In this document: piece after piece, positions 54,686 through 64,000 of the stretch
How the letters are laid out: each line of letters begins with the position of its first letter
How positions within the stretch are numbered: the stretch's first letter is position 1
DNA from: Trichobilharzia regenti
Taxonomy: Eukaryota; Platyhelminthes; Trematoda; Strigeidida; Schistosomatidae
Reading direction: 5' to 3'
Length of the DNA: 64,000 nucleotides
Assembly (NCBI GenBank): GCA_944472135.2
Contig: CALYDD020000289.1
Span: 124,001-188,000, forward strand
Position numbers and translations under genes: made by a program
The notes under the pieces: model-generated
What the model saw: only the letters and a program-made list of their open reading frames with translations
What the model was told of the DNA's origin: nothing
Database searches by the model: none

Positions 54686-55399
54686 TAATGTGCATATAAT
54701 ATATATTTATGATACGATTATCAGTGTGTTGTTAAAAAGTGTAATTTACATTTTGAAAGAGAAAGATCTCATCAAAAAGAGAAATAAACAATTTTACCTC
54801 TAAGTGTGAAGCACTCCGGTAAACTACTGTATTAATGATAGAGAGATTGACTGAATTATGCAGTCTTTATAATCGACAACTTCTTGTTTTCAATCCTTTA
54901 TTTGTCTTCTAATCTATCAATTATTTGCAAATAACTATTCAACAGTTAATGACTTAGTTGTTGAATCGCTTGATTACGTAAAGATTATTCACTATTTTCA
55001 TACACTGAATTGTTTTGTAACTAAATGTCAATTAGGATTATATATATATATATAAACCCCACTAACTAACTAACTAACTGACTACCTGTACAGCTTTGCA
55101 GTGGAGATAAGAAAAGGTTCTTCATTGGTTGGCTGATTTATATAGTTCTTAATTATTTATGAATAAATTATTCACAGTATAATACCGGTATTAATCAACA
55201 CTATACGCTGATGGATCACAGGGAGAAAAATAGGAAAGTAAAAACATTTTACTCTATTCTCCCTTTATCATTCTATAGAAGGATGAACTATTTTTTCTCT
55301 TTTGACGAGTAATACATTTCAATAATCAGTCATCATTGATTGATTGAATAATTCTCTTTCTGTCTCTCTCTCTCACCCTCTCAAATTATACCATACTTT
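54686..55399. other. Intron sequence without recognisable repeat
   Basis: AT-rich; a TA tract (55040-55053) and AACT repeats (55060-55078). Confidence 0.5.
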
Positions 55400-55546
55400 G
55401 TATTTAATTGGTGGATAGTGACTATCAGTGGGATCCAGAAGGCGCATTTCGCCCTATTTAGGACTCGTCATATGGATGCACCTGCATTTCTCAATGTTCC
55501 CACCGAGGCTCGATTCCACTGCTAGTCACCATCCACCAATTAAATA
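55400..55546. repeat. Smα-type hammerhead repeat with 36-base terminal inverted repeats
   Basis: Left end GTATTTAATTGGTGGATAGT (55400 on) and the right end (reverse complement, to 55546) GTATTTAATTGGTGGATGGT are inverted repeats of 36 bases with three or four differences. Between them on the minus strand lie a B-box-like AATCGAGCCTC and the hammerhead 55479-55430. The unit is only 147 bases long and folds back on itself. Confidence 0.85.
55430..55479 (-). ncRNA. Smα-type hammerhead, near-intact
   Basis: GTGCATCCAT, ATGACGA (CTGACGA with C to A), stem II GTCC...GGGC, GAAA, TGCGCCTTC, then TGGATCC, which pairs with ATCCA. Only the first core base deviates. On the kinase sense strand. Confidence 0.65.
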
Positions 55547-55754
55547 CTAACTAAATGCCCAGACATCGTCGAAGCATCTGCTCAAGAAGCCGACATGTCA
55601 ACCTGAGACCGAGCACTTCGGTCTAATCAATCGATGGGAAAATCTCAAATTCAATTAAATATATCATACTTTCTCTAAAATACGAAATTTTCCGAAATGA
55701 AAATCTCATAATCTAAAATTACTGATCACTAACTGACTGACATTATGGCTTTTT

Positions 55755-56165
55755 CTTAGGGTGCCTGCAACAGAAACAGTATATTAGGATTGTATGACCG
55801 CAGAGTCCAGGAGGCAACTGCTTGATACCGGTAACACACACACAACAGGCGGATACACACCGCCCCAAGGCAAATCAAGATGTACAATTTCGAACTTTCA
55901 AACCCACCTCCGTTTTCAGAGCGAATAGGCAGGGTATCTGCCATGCTGGGCGCATCTGCTGCCACATCTCGATTCCCAGAAGTAAGATATATATAGTGTG
56001 AATAACTATGATGCCTACTATTTTTAGCCTCACCGGTATCCAAACAACTTTTCTGGCCTGGAAGGACTTGCAGGAATCTTCGTTCCGGCTAATTTGGTTT
56101 ATTGGGTCATTGTGACATGCAAACCTGACCACCAACGTCAAGGCGGTAGTCGCCATCGGTCGCGA
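55755..56165 (-). other. GC-richer block of unknown type
   Basis: About 410 bases with visibly higher GC than the surrounding intron. Two overlapping open frames on the minus strand ('SMADTLPIRSENGGGFESSK'; 'LTLVVRFACHNDPINQISRN') have no recognised family. The end at GTTGCAGGCACC (55767-55756) resembles a CAG acceptor or an LTR end. It could be a solo LTR or another transposon's leader. Confidence 0.35.
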
Positions 56166-56529
56166 CTTATCACCCTAATGTTCACAGTTATTTACTGATT
56201 GAGTCAAAATTTGTAAACAATTCCGAGACAGTTTAGAGAGAGAGAAAGGAAAGATGATAGTCTAAGCTTTAGTTTTGCATACCAAGAAACTAGTTCAACT
56301 GTTCTCTCTCTCCCTCCTATTCTTAGCCATAATTCATTTTTATATTAATTTATTATTCACACAACTCAGACCTTAACTAATATCACAGCGTTTTACATTT
56401 CCACCATGCTTATCATGATGATGATCATGACGATGACCATTAATAATAATAATTCATTCCTCAAGCACTTTGTCTATAATAGTTCATCTTCAGCATGCCT
56501 CCCTCCCCACCACCACCATTGTCTATGTT
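56166..56529. other. Intron sequence without recognisable repeat
   Basis: Contains a GA tract at 56236-56246 and ATGATGATC runs near 56415; nothing else. Confidence 0.45.
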
Positions 56530-56715
56530 ATTTTATTTTTGAGTACAGCTTGATTCCACACCGTATTTTTGGTACAAGTGTGGAATTTTCAGCGTGGATA
56601 TCGGTAGCCCAAAATTCGCAGGCCGACCATAGATATCAAGTGTGCGTCGGCGTGGGCTCGAACCCCGGACCATGTGCATGGCCGGCGAAAGTCCTAACCA
56701 CTGTGCCACCGACGC
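56530..56715 (-). repeat. SINE-C copy, well preserved
   Basis: Minus strand: A box TCGGTGGCACAGTGGTTAGG (56712-56693), B box GGGGTTCGAGCCC (56667-56655), body GTCGGCCTGCGAATTTTGGG, end in CAAGCTGTACTCAAAAATAA. Confidence 0.9.
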
Positions 56716-57351
<636 letters not shown>

Positions 57352-57569
57352 TCATGGTAATGCAGGTGTGTTTAGGAGTAAAAAAAGGAGAAGAAGAGAA
57401 AACAATGGGATGAAAACAAATAACACCAATATATAACAAAAATATATCCCTAAAACAGATAAACACACCTTAATCAAACGGGAGGATATCTAATACTTGA
57501 AAAAACAACAACAAAAATAGCCTAAGGCCCACCTATGCTACTAAATACAAATAAATATGTACACGTCGT

Positions 57570-57570
<1 letters not shown>

Positions 57571-57602
<32 letters not shown>
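57571..57602. repeat. TA microsatellite
   Basis: About sixteen TA units. Confidence 0.95.
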
Positions 57603-57606
<4 letters not shown>

Positions 57607-57739
57607 ACCGACAGAGAGAGAGGACTTCGGTTGCTTGTTAAAGGCTATCAACAAGATGCCTTATATCATCGATGCAAAAAATATCTTTTGCTCCCTTTGT
57701 GGAAATGAGATGATAGCCTTTCATATTTTTTTCAGTGAC

Positions 57740-58005
57740 TAACGGCCTTTGTGAATTGGCCATACTGTGAGGAAACCATCAAGTGACATCACTAGACAAG
57801 CCATTGATTGAGTGGAACCCGAAAGGGAAGCGGCGAGTTGGTCGTCAGTGCAAAGGTGACTTGGAGGACGTCATGTGAAGAGGAGATGAAAACATGTAGG
57901 CAGACTTGGAGTCAGGTGAAAACTCTAGTAGAGAAACGAACGCAATGGAGACACGCGGCTGAAGCCCAATGTTCCTCTAGGAATTAAAGGAAATAATAAT
58001 AAGGG
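57740..58005 (+). pseudogene. RTE/SR2-like LINE 3' end
   Basis: 'LAILREKPSSDITRQAID'-like coding at 57757-57810, 'WNPKGKRRVGRQCKGDLEDV' equivalent at 57822-57875, then 'TRQTWSQVKTLVEKRTQWRH' (57894-57953) and the tail GAAGCCCAATGTTCCTCTAG with AATAATAATAA. One of the better-preserved RTE ends, with a TGA near 57877. Confidence 0.82.
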
Positions 58006-58149
58006 CGTTTGCTGAGCTATCCACTTTAATATACAGAAAAATGTACGATGTGATAACACGTCCTGGTCCCCCACCCCACAGTTAGATGACCGCATTATAG
58101 AATTTTACTGACGCGATTCATTGAGTAGATAGAATTGGATAGTAGGACA
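58006..58149. other. Spacer between two RTE ends
   Basis: No feature seen. Confidence 0.4.
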
Positions 58150-58330
58150 TGGATTACTCTACACTGACACAGATGTATGCGCATCCAAAGGCGATATAGA
58201 GGAGATCGTCTGAGGAGTAGATGAAAACTTAGGCGTAATCGTGCAGTCAGCTCAAAGGAAAAAGTAGAGAACAAAATGAAATGGAGATGTACTGTTGAAA
58301 CCCTCTACTCCCAAAGAAATCATAATAATA
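58150..58330 (+). pseudogene. RTE/SR2-like LINE 3' end, decayed
   Basis: AAGGCGATATAGAGGAGATC, GAACAAAATGAAATGGAGAT, ACTGTTGAAACCCTCTACTC and AATCATAATAATA follow the RTE 3' order. Confidence 0.7.
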
Positions 58331-58744
58331 ACGTACATGTTAACCATAAATTATCCAAACTTCTTCGAGATAACTACTGTATATGCTAACACTTTTAGAG
58401 ATTAGTCAGTTTGTTGGGAATTCGTTATCCCGAACAGACTTTTTCCGTACCCAGAGCTGACGGCACTATTCAACTGACCGACCTGAAGAAGATGACGTGG
58501 GATTCGAAACTGGGAGTTGCTATTTGAAAGTCATGTGCTGACGCTAATCAACCACATCTCCAGCAATCAGTCAAATAAAGTTACTTTATTCAAAGTTAAC
58601 GGATTCACTTTTCTTATATATCTCACTTGTGTGTATGAACATGCATACACATTGAATATTTATTGAACAAGATGACTATTAAACATAATGGATCTCTTCT
58701 CACAATGAATGATAGAACATTTTACATTCTACAAACAGCTATAT
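58331..58744. other. Intron sequence without recognisable repeat
   Basis: Nothing supported. Confidence 0.4.
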
Positions 58745-58970
58745 TTTTTTTTCCTTCACGTTCCCCAGTGGAACATAGGGCTTCAAGGTAGAAGACTTGA
58801 AGTTTCTGTAGCAGTGTTTATTTTTACAGGATGGGGGTGCTAGCCTCATGCCCAACCTTTCCTCTTTACCAGCATTATTTCTGGCTTAGCAAGGTAAAGG
58901 AGTGCGTCGAACCCCGGACCATGTGCATGGTTGGCGAGCGTCCTAACTGCTATGCCACCAACGCACAAAA
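58745..58970 (-). repeat. SINE-B copy, well preserved
   Basis: Minus strand: tail CACGTTCCCCAGTGGAACAT (58757-58776), body GGTGCTAGCCTCATGCCCAA, B-box region shortened to GTCGAACCCCGG (58907-58918), ATGTGCATGGTTGGC and A box to 58965. Confidence 0.85.
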
Positions 58971-59464
58971 GAATTAGAACTGATAAAACAGGGACCGTGT
59001 ATCCAGTTGATAGATTTCAGTTCAATAATTTGACAAGTCAATTAAAATGACCTTATTTTATGACTTCACAAAAGTAAGCTTGCTACATAGATTTTATTTT
59101 CAGCATTTCATCTTTCATTTTAAATGTCAGTCACACTATTCAACACTCTGCAGGTGAAAAACTATCGCACGACTTTTCACTTTGTAGAGATTAATAAGCA
59201 CCTATTGAATCCTATTTACGATGGCAGGAGATAGTTTGCTCACTAATTGAAATAGTGAGACATATATAAGGATATTTTATTCTTTACGTAGATTTGGTCA
59301 AACTTAGACTTCAGGAGAGAAAACCACGCAAGGGTTAACAACAACTGCAACTGAAAAAAATACCTTCACGTTACGAGGCGAACACGTTGACAACTCAGAC
59401 ATTGGGTTGGAGTCCAATGACTGAGGATTTAGACAGAATCATTATACTTCTAGAGTAGAAAGAC
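58971..59464. other. Intron sequence without recognisable repeat
   Basis: Nothing supported. Confidence 0.4.
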
Positions 59465-59540
59465 ACACTCATCCGGTGGTACTTGATTTTTAATAATTCA
59501 GCAGACCGATGTCAGTTCGTAATAAAATCCACATGGAACT
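59465..59540 (+). repeat. SINE-A tail remnant
   Basis: CACTCATCCGGTGGTACTTG and CAGACCGATGTCAGTTCGTA match the SINE-A tail at low similarity. Confidence 0.4.
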
Positions 59541-59569
59541 TCCTTGACAAGCGTTCCAAGGTTCAACAG

Positions 59570-59700
59570 TTCTTTCTAAATGTCTTTATTTTCCAAGTGG
59601 AAGTTTATGCAGCGATGGTATTGCTAGTCTAGACGAGGTTTTAGGAGTGCATTCGCCGGGAATAGAACCCGGAGCATATGTGCGGTTGGTGGGTACTTTA
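59570..59700 (-). repeat. SINE-B fragment
   Basis: TTCCAAGTGGAAGTTTATGC, GGTATTGCTAGTCTAGACG and B box GGGTTCTATTCCC (59671-59659, minus strand) with GTGCGGTTGGTGGGT; internally shortened. Confidence 0.65.
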
Positions 59701-59874
59701 TTCTTGTGTAGGGATCATGAGTGTCTTATTGCATAACTTAGTCACTTCCACTTATTTCAGAAATATGCAGGTCAGTTGGTCAGAAGCTTTTTATAAAGAA
59801 AAATAATCACTCTCCTCCATTGATGTGATAATAACGCTCACTTCCCCATAGAAATATTTACCGGAAACCTAGTT

Positions 59875-60062
59875 TTTTTATTTTGATTGCAGCTTGATTC
59901 CATACCGTATTTTTCGGTACAGGTATGGAACTTTCAGCATGTGATATCGGTAGCCCAAATTTTGCAGGCCTACCATAGATATCAGGTGTGCGTCGTCCGG
60001 GGATCGAATCCCAGACCATGTGCATGGTCAGCAAGAGTCCTAGCCACTGTGTCACCGACGCC
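59875..60062 (-). repeat. SINE-C copy
   Basis: Minus strand: A box TCGGTGACACAGTGGCTAGG (60058-60039), B box GGGATTCGATCCCC (60013-60000), body AGGCCTGCAAAATTTGGGCT, end CAAGCTGCAATCAAAATAAA. Located about 120 bases past the donor of the kinase exon 60184-60338. Confidence 0.85.
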
Positions 60063-60162
60063 TAACAGTGGAATTCAAACAGTGAATGAATAAAATTCAA
60101 CAAAAGGGGAAAACCATTTTAACCTCTCAAAGAAAGAGGAGGTGTACATAAAAAAAACATTA

Positions 60163-61130
<968 letters not shown>

Positions 61131-61134
61131 CGGT

Positions 61135-61345
61135 TAAAAAATTCCAGTCCAAGTGGCTTAATGGTCAACGATGTTGACTTTGTGGCCTGAAGGTCCTGAA
61201 TTCCATCCCTGATGGAGTTGTGTACATGTGTACTGATGAAAAGTCGCAAGCTAGGACGAAACGGCTTTCCAGTACTCCGTCGGGGTTTTCAATGTAGTTG
61301 TTTTTTTTAACTGACATCAACCCGTAATCAAATTTAAAACAAATC
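61135..61345 (+). repeat. SINE-A copy
   Basis: Head TCCAAGTGGCTTAATGGTCA (A box) with an eroded B box, hammerhead-like segment 61230-61276 (GTACTG, ATGAAAA, GTCG..GGAC, GAAA, CGGCTTTC, CAGTAC), and tail AACTGACATCAACCCGTAAT. Confidence 0.8.
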
Positions 61346-61504
61346 AAATCCCTGCAAACCAACCATCGGAAATAATTTAGCCTACCTAACAACAACCTAC
61401 AATGACTGTGAAGTCAAATATATAAATAAAAAAGGGGGCCGATGTCAATTAGATTAGCGCAGGACAAAAACAGATAAGAAGTTTAGAAAAATTGTCACCT
61501 ATAG

Positions 61505-61740
61505 TATTTTATATGCGTCGGTGGCACAGCAGTAGAATGTTCGTCAACCGCACCCCATGTGGTCCGGGGTTCGATCCCCTGCCGACACACTTCTATACCT
61601 CGCTAAGCCAGTAAATAGGACTGGTAAAGAGGGAAGGTTGGGCATGAGGTAGCAAACCTGTCCCGAAAAAATAAACACCAATGATACCGAAACTTCGAGC
61701 CTCTAGCTTGAAGTCCTATAGTTCCACTGGAAGTTACACT
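61505..61740 (+). repeat. SINE-B copy, well preserved
   Basis: A box GCGTCGGTGGCACAGCAGTA (61515-61534), B box GGGGTTCGATCCCC (61566-61579), GCCGACAC, body GGTTGGGCATGAGGTAGCAA, tail CTTGAAGTCCTATAGTTCCA. Confidence 0.88.
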
Positions 61741-62129
61741 ATACAACTGGGTGGAACAAGATGACAGTTTTAAAATCTAATATAACACAGAGGGAGGAAG
61801 AGGTTGATAGCTAAAGTTTTATTTATCGAATCAAACGAGAATACGTGTCATTCAATACTTGTCCCGGACATCTGGGAAATTCCCTATCCTTACGACTAAA
61901 CGGGGAGGAAGAGCAAAAGCTATCAAAATCAAGTTCCGAAATTGTGTAGTTATCGCTCATATGAAAAATAAATTGTATTCGAAACATCATCCAGCAAATA
62001 ATACTGACACGCCAAAAAAACACATTTAAATAGAATGAAGTGATTGGTCTGCACTGAAGTTTAGTTTATACACGGAGAGTGAAATAGTTGAATGCGTTGA
62101 TTTCTTCACCTATTTGGGCAGTCAGTTTT
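61741..62129. other. No confident feature
   Basis: A minus-strand open frame (62023-61823) includes 'MSDNYTISELDFDSFCSSSP' and 'FSRKDREFPRCPG'. It is unrecognised and not bounded by convincing splice sites. Confidence 0.35.
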
Positions 62130-62335
62130 TTATTCCTTCAAGCTTTCCCTTTGAAGTTTCAGTAGCAGTGGGGTTTTTCTACGGCGTGATGTTGCTAGCA
62201 ACAAGCCCAACTTGCCATCTTTGTTGGGATTATAACTGGCTAAGGGAGGTAAGGGTGTGGATCAGTCAGGACTCAAACCCCGGACTACTACCATGGTCAG
62301 CCAGCACTTTACCACTGAATCAACGACGCACATTT
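62130..62335 (-). repeat. SINE-B copy
   Basis: Minus strand: GTTGCTAGCAACAAGCCCAAC body (62190-62210), B box GGGGTTTGAGTCC (62282-62270), GACCATGGTAG and A box TTCAGTGGTAAAGTGC to 62325. Confidence 0.8.
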
Positions 62336-62339
62336 GAGC

Positions 62340-63604
62340 AGCCACATAGACCTGAATACACGAATACAAAATGTACATTTCCCATCGACCAACTTGAGTC
62401 AGCATATCCTGTTGCCTATAAAAAGGGCACATATACTACCGAGATTATAGAATTCTTTCCCTACATCGCAGAGATGACATCACGAAGTAAGTAATGTTAC
62501 AGTCAGACTACAGTGTTGAGGAAGGAATGAGGGTAGGTCAGCCAATAGGATTACAAAGCTTCATTGACATTTTTAATTTTGAGTTAGCTTAAATAATTAC
62601 TACCCTTGGAAATCCACCATTCATAATCAGAAAATTTTACATGAGCAATCAAGATTTCATTTGTACAGGAGGCATCTGAACGTGTGATCTAGTGTTTGTA
62701 AAACTTGGCAATGCTAATCCAACCGATTACACAATACCATTCATTATGTGAAATAAAACAGCTGAGATGAAAGTGATATACTGTCTAAAAATATGCAGCC
62801 AGAAATGAACAGCAAAAAAGTAAGAGGAAGAAGAATTGTTAACATTGGGAAGTACTTTGGAGGTTATTGGCCACCCTGAAAGACAGTCAAGATACACCCC
62901 ACCCCCAGTGGTGGTGGTGATGGTAGTCGTGTCTCCATTGTTATTGCTCACTAATGCTTTACCATTTCTTCTCTAGGTTTTTCTGTGTATTAAGCAGGAT
63001 AAGAAAGTTTAACTATCTGAACGAAAGTTAATCAAATGGATCAACACTGTTTTTCACTCAAACTCTACTATTGTGGCGTGTGCTACTGATAAGATTTATC
63101 AGTAGTCTATAAAGAGTAATGCATTAGCATAAAAATATCAAATAGCGGAGAGATTGATATGAAGTCAAGAGAGGCAATGATTCACCGTTTTGGCAAAACT
63201 TGTGAGACACGAAAAGAAGGCAAAGAAACACAATACTAGGGGGGGGAGAAGTAACACAGCACGGAATATCTATGGAATTGGTTATTTGAAGATAAGGTGT
63301 ACATTCTTTTATCAAGTGTCTCTTGTCTTCTATCGTTACAATACGAGTATACTGAATAAACAGAACAATGTCAAGATATGACGACTGACTGTTGCCTAGT
63401 TTGAGTCTTGCACCGCAATAAATACGGATAACAAAAAAGGTGCATACAGGCTTTAATTACTCAAAACTGTAGAAAATTTTCAGGCTGAATACCACTCACT
63501 GAATATGCGATTCATTTTAGTGTCTGAATACTACTCACTGAATATTAAAAAACGGAAAATAAATGAAGAGATAAAGTAAAAGCATCCTTTCATGTAGACA
63601 TGAA
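62340..63604. other. Upstream intron sequence without confident coding
   Basis: Searched for the missing kinase exon (expected to end ...EFLPG-G before a GT donor) and did not find it. A minus-strand frame at 62951-62727 begins 'MSNNNGDTTTITTTTGGG' but is low-complexity. Repeat G lies at 63060-63165, and a G tract at 63240-63246. Confidence 0.4.
63060..63165. repeat. Repeat G, opposite orientation
   Basis: GTGTGCTACTGATAAGATTTATCAGTAGT and AAAATATCAAATAGCGGAGAG (63076-63153) are the reverse complement of 18130-18210. It includes the perfect palindrome CTACTGATAAATCTTATCAGTAG-like stem (63082-63104). Confidence 0.65.
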
Positions 63605-63705
63605 CAAAAGCTAGTCCTAAGCTCTAGGTAAAGAGAAGACGCTGGGTGTGAGACTGAGGACCCTAGTCCAGAAAAACAACCCAATCACTACCGGAAGTTC
63701 AACAC
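63605..63705 (+). repeat. SINE-B fragment
   Basis: CTAAGCTCTAGGTAAAGAGAAGACGCTGGGTGTGAG and ACTACCGGAAGTTCAA are a decayed SINE-B body without head. Confidence 0.6.
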
Positions 63706-63724
63706 ACAGAAAAAAAATTTGTAT

Positions 63725-63960
63725 GTTATTAATTGGCAGAAGTTAGCATTCATGGTTTGGCCATTGGATAGGGTCCCTAGTTGCTTAATGGCCTACGAGC
63801 TCGCCTTGTAACTAGAAGCTCCTGGGTTCGAATCCCGGTGGGTGCGTACTGAAGAAGAGTGCCAAACTAGGACGAAACGGCTGTCCACTACTCCCCATGT
63901 TATCTAGTTGTTCTCTAACTGATGTCAGCTCATGATGAAATCCCACAACTAAAATTTTTT
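63725..63960 (+). repeat. SINE-A copy
   Basis: Leader AGAAGTTAGCATTCATGG, head CCCTAGTTGCTTAATGGCCT (A box) and GGGTTCGAATCCCGGTGGGT (B box, 63824-63843), hammerhead-like segment 63846-63892 (GTACTG, AAGAAGA, stem II GTGCC...GGAC, GAAA, CGGCTGTC), tail CTCTAACTGATGTCAGCTCA. The two core substitutions suggest an inactive ribozyme. Confidence 0.88.
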
Positions 63961-64000
63961 TTAAAGAAAATACACTTATTCTTCAATGGATTCAGAGAGG

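Noticed and set aside
61823..62023. Candidate upstream kinase exon
   Set aside because: Lacks the hinge sequence expected before GDMM and lacks splice sites in frame.
62727..62951. Candidate start exon (MSNNNGD...)
   Set aside because: Low-complexity Thr/Gly codons from a simple repeat, and no in-frame donor was found.

Overview
The window looks like nuclear DNA of a blood fluke (Schistosoma, Platyhelminthes). It is AT-rich and intron-rich. It is crowded with decayed retroelements of schistosome type: Penelope-like elements (PLE), RTE/SR2-like LINEs, tRNA-headed SINEs and Smα-type hammerhead-ribozyme repeats. The Smα-type hammerheads are the strongest lineage marker. The species is not determined.

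One host gene is recognised. It lies on the minus strand and encodes an NDR-family AGC kinase (STK38/STK38L; Drosophila tricornered, worm SAX-1). Six coding exons are placed, in transcript order: 60338-60184, 57234-57132, 45788-45727, 33984-33867, 18600-18298 and 14018-13798 (stop). Each internal junction has GT/AG ends and compatible phase. Together they encode about 320 residues, from the GDMM segment of the kinase N-lobe hinge to the C-terminus. The exons for the MOB-binding region, glycine loop and catalytic lysine were not found and should lie beyond 64000. Introns are 2.9, 11.3, 11.7, 15.3 and 4.3 kb. A roughly 2.6 kb 3' UTR free of recognisable transposons probably runs from 13797 to about 11130, ending after an AATAAA on the minus strand.

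Layout: 1-11000 is a downstream graveyard of PLE, RTE and SINE copies. 11130-13797 is the 3' UTR. 13798-60338 is exons and introns. 60339-64000 is an upstream intron with SINEs. Letters used here for repeat families are mine. SINE-A has a tRNA-like head, a hammerhead and, in several copies, inverted ends. SINE-B has a tRNA-like head and an RTE-like 3' end. SINE-C has the same head as B and another body. LINE-E is a second LINE family related to the cut-and-prime RTE-type ORF tails. Repeat F carries a 250-base arm that occurs once as a large inverted repeat. Repeat G is an unclassified 100-base repeat.

The most interesting signal is the density of hammerhead-like motifs in unrelated repeat classes (SINE-A, Smα-type and PLE tails), often in fold-back arrangement inside kinase introns. 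Others are a near-mirror pair of LINE copies bracketing one kinase exon, a 3' splice site built on a CA repeat, a protease-RT fragment of a Ty3/gypsy-like element buried in a PLE tail, and several clean nested insertions with target duplications. No proof of an entirely new system was found; the fold-back hammerhead SINEs come closest.
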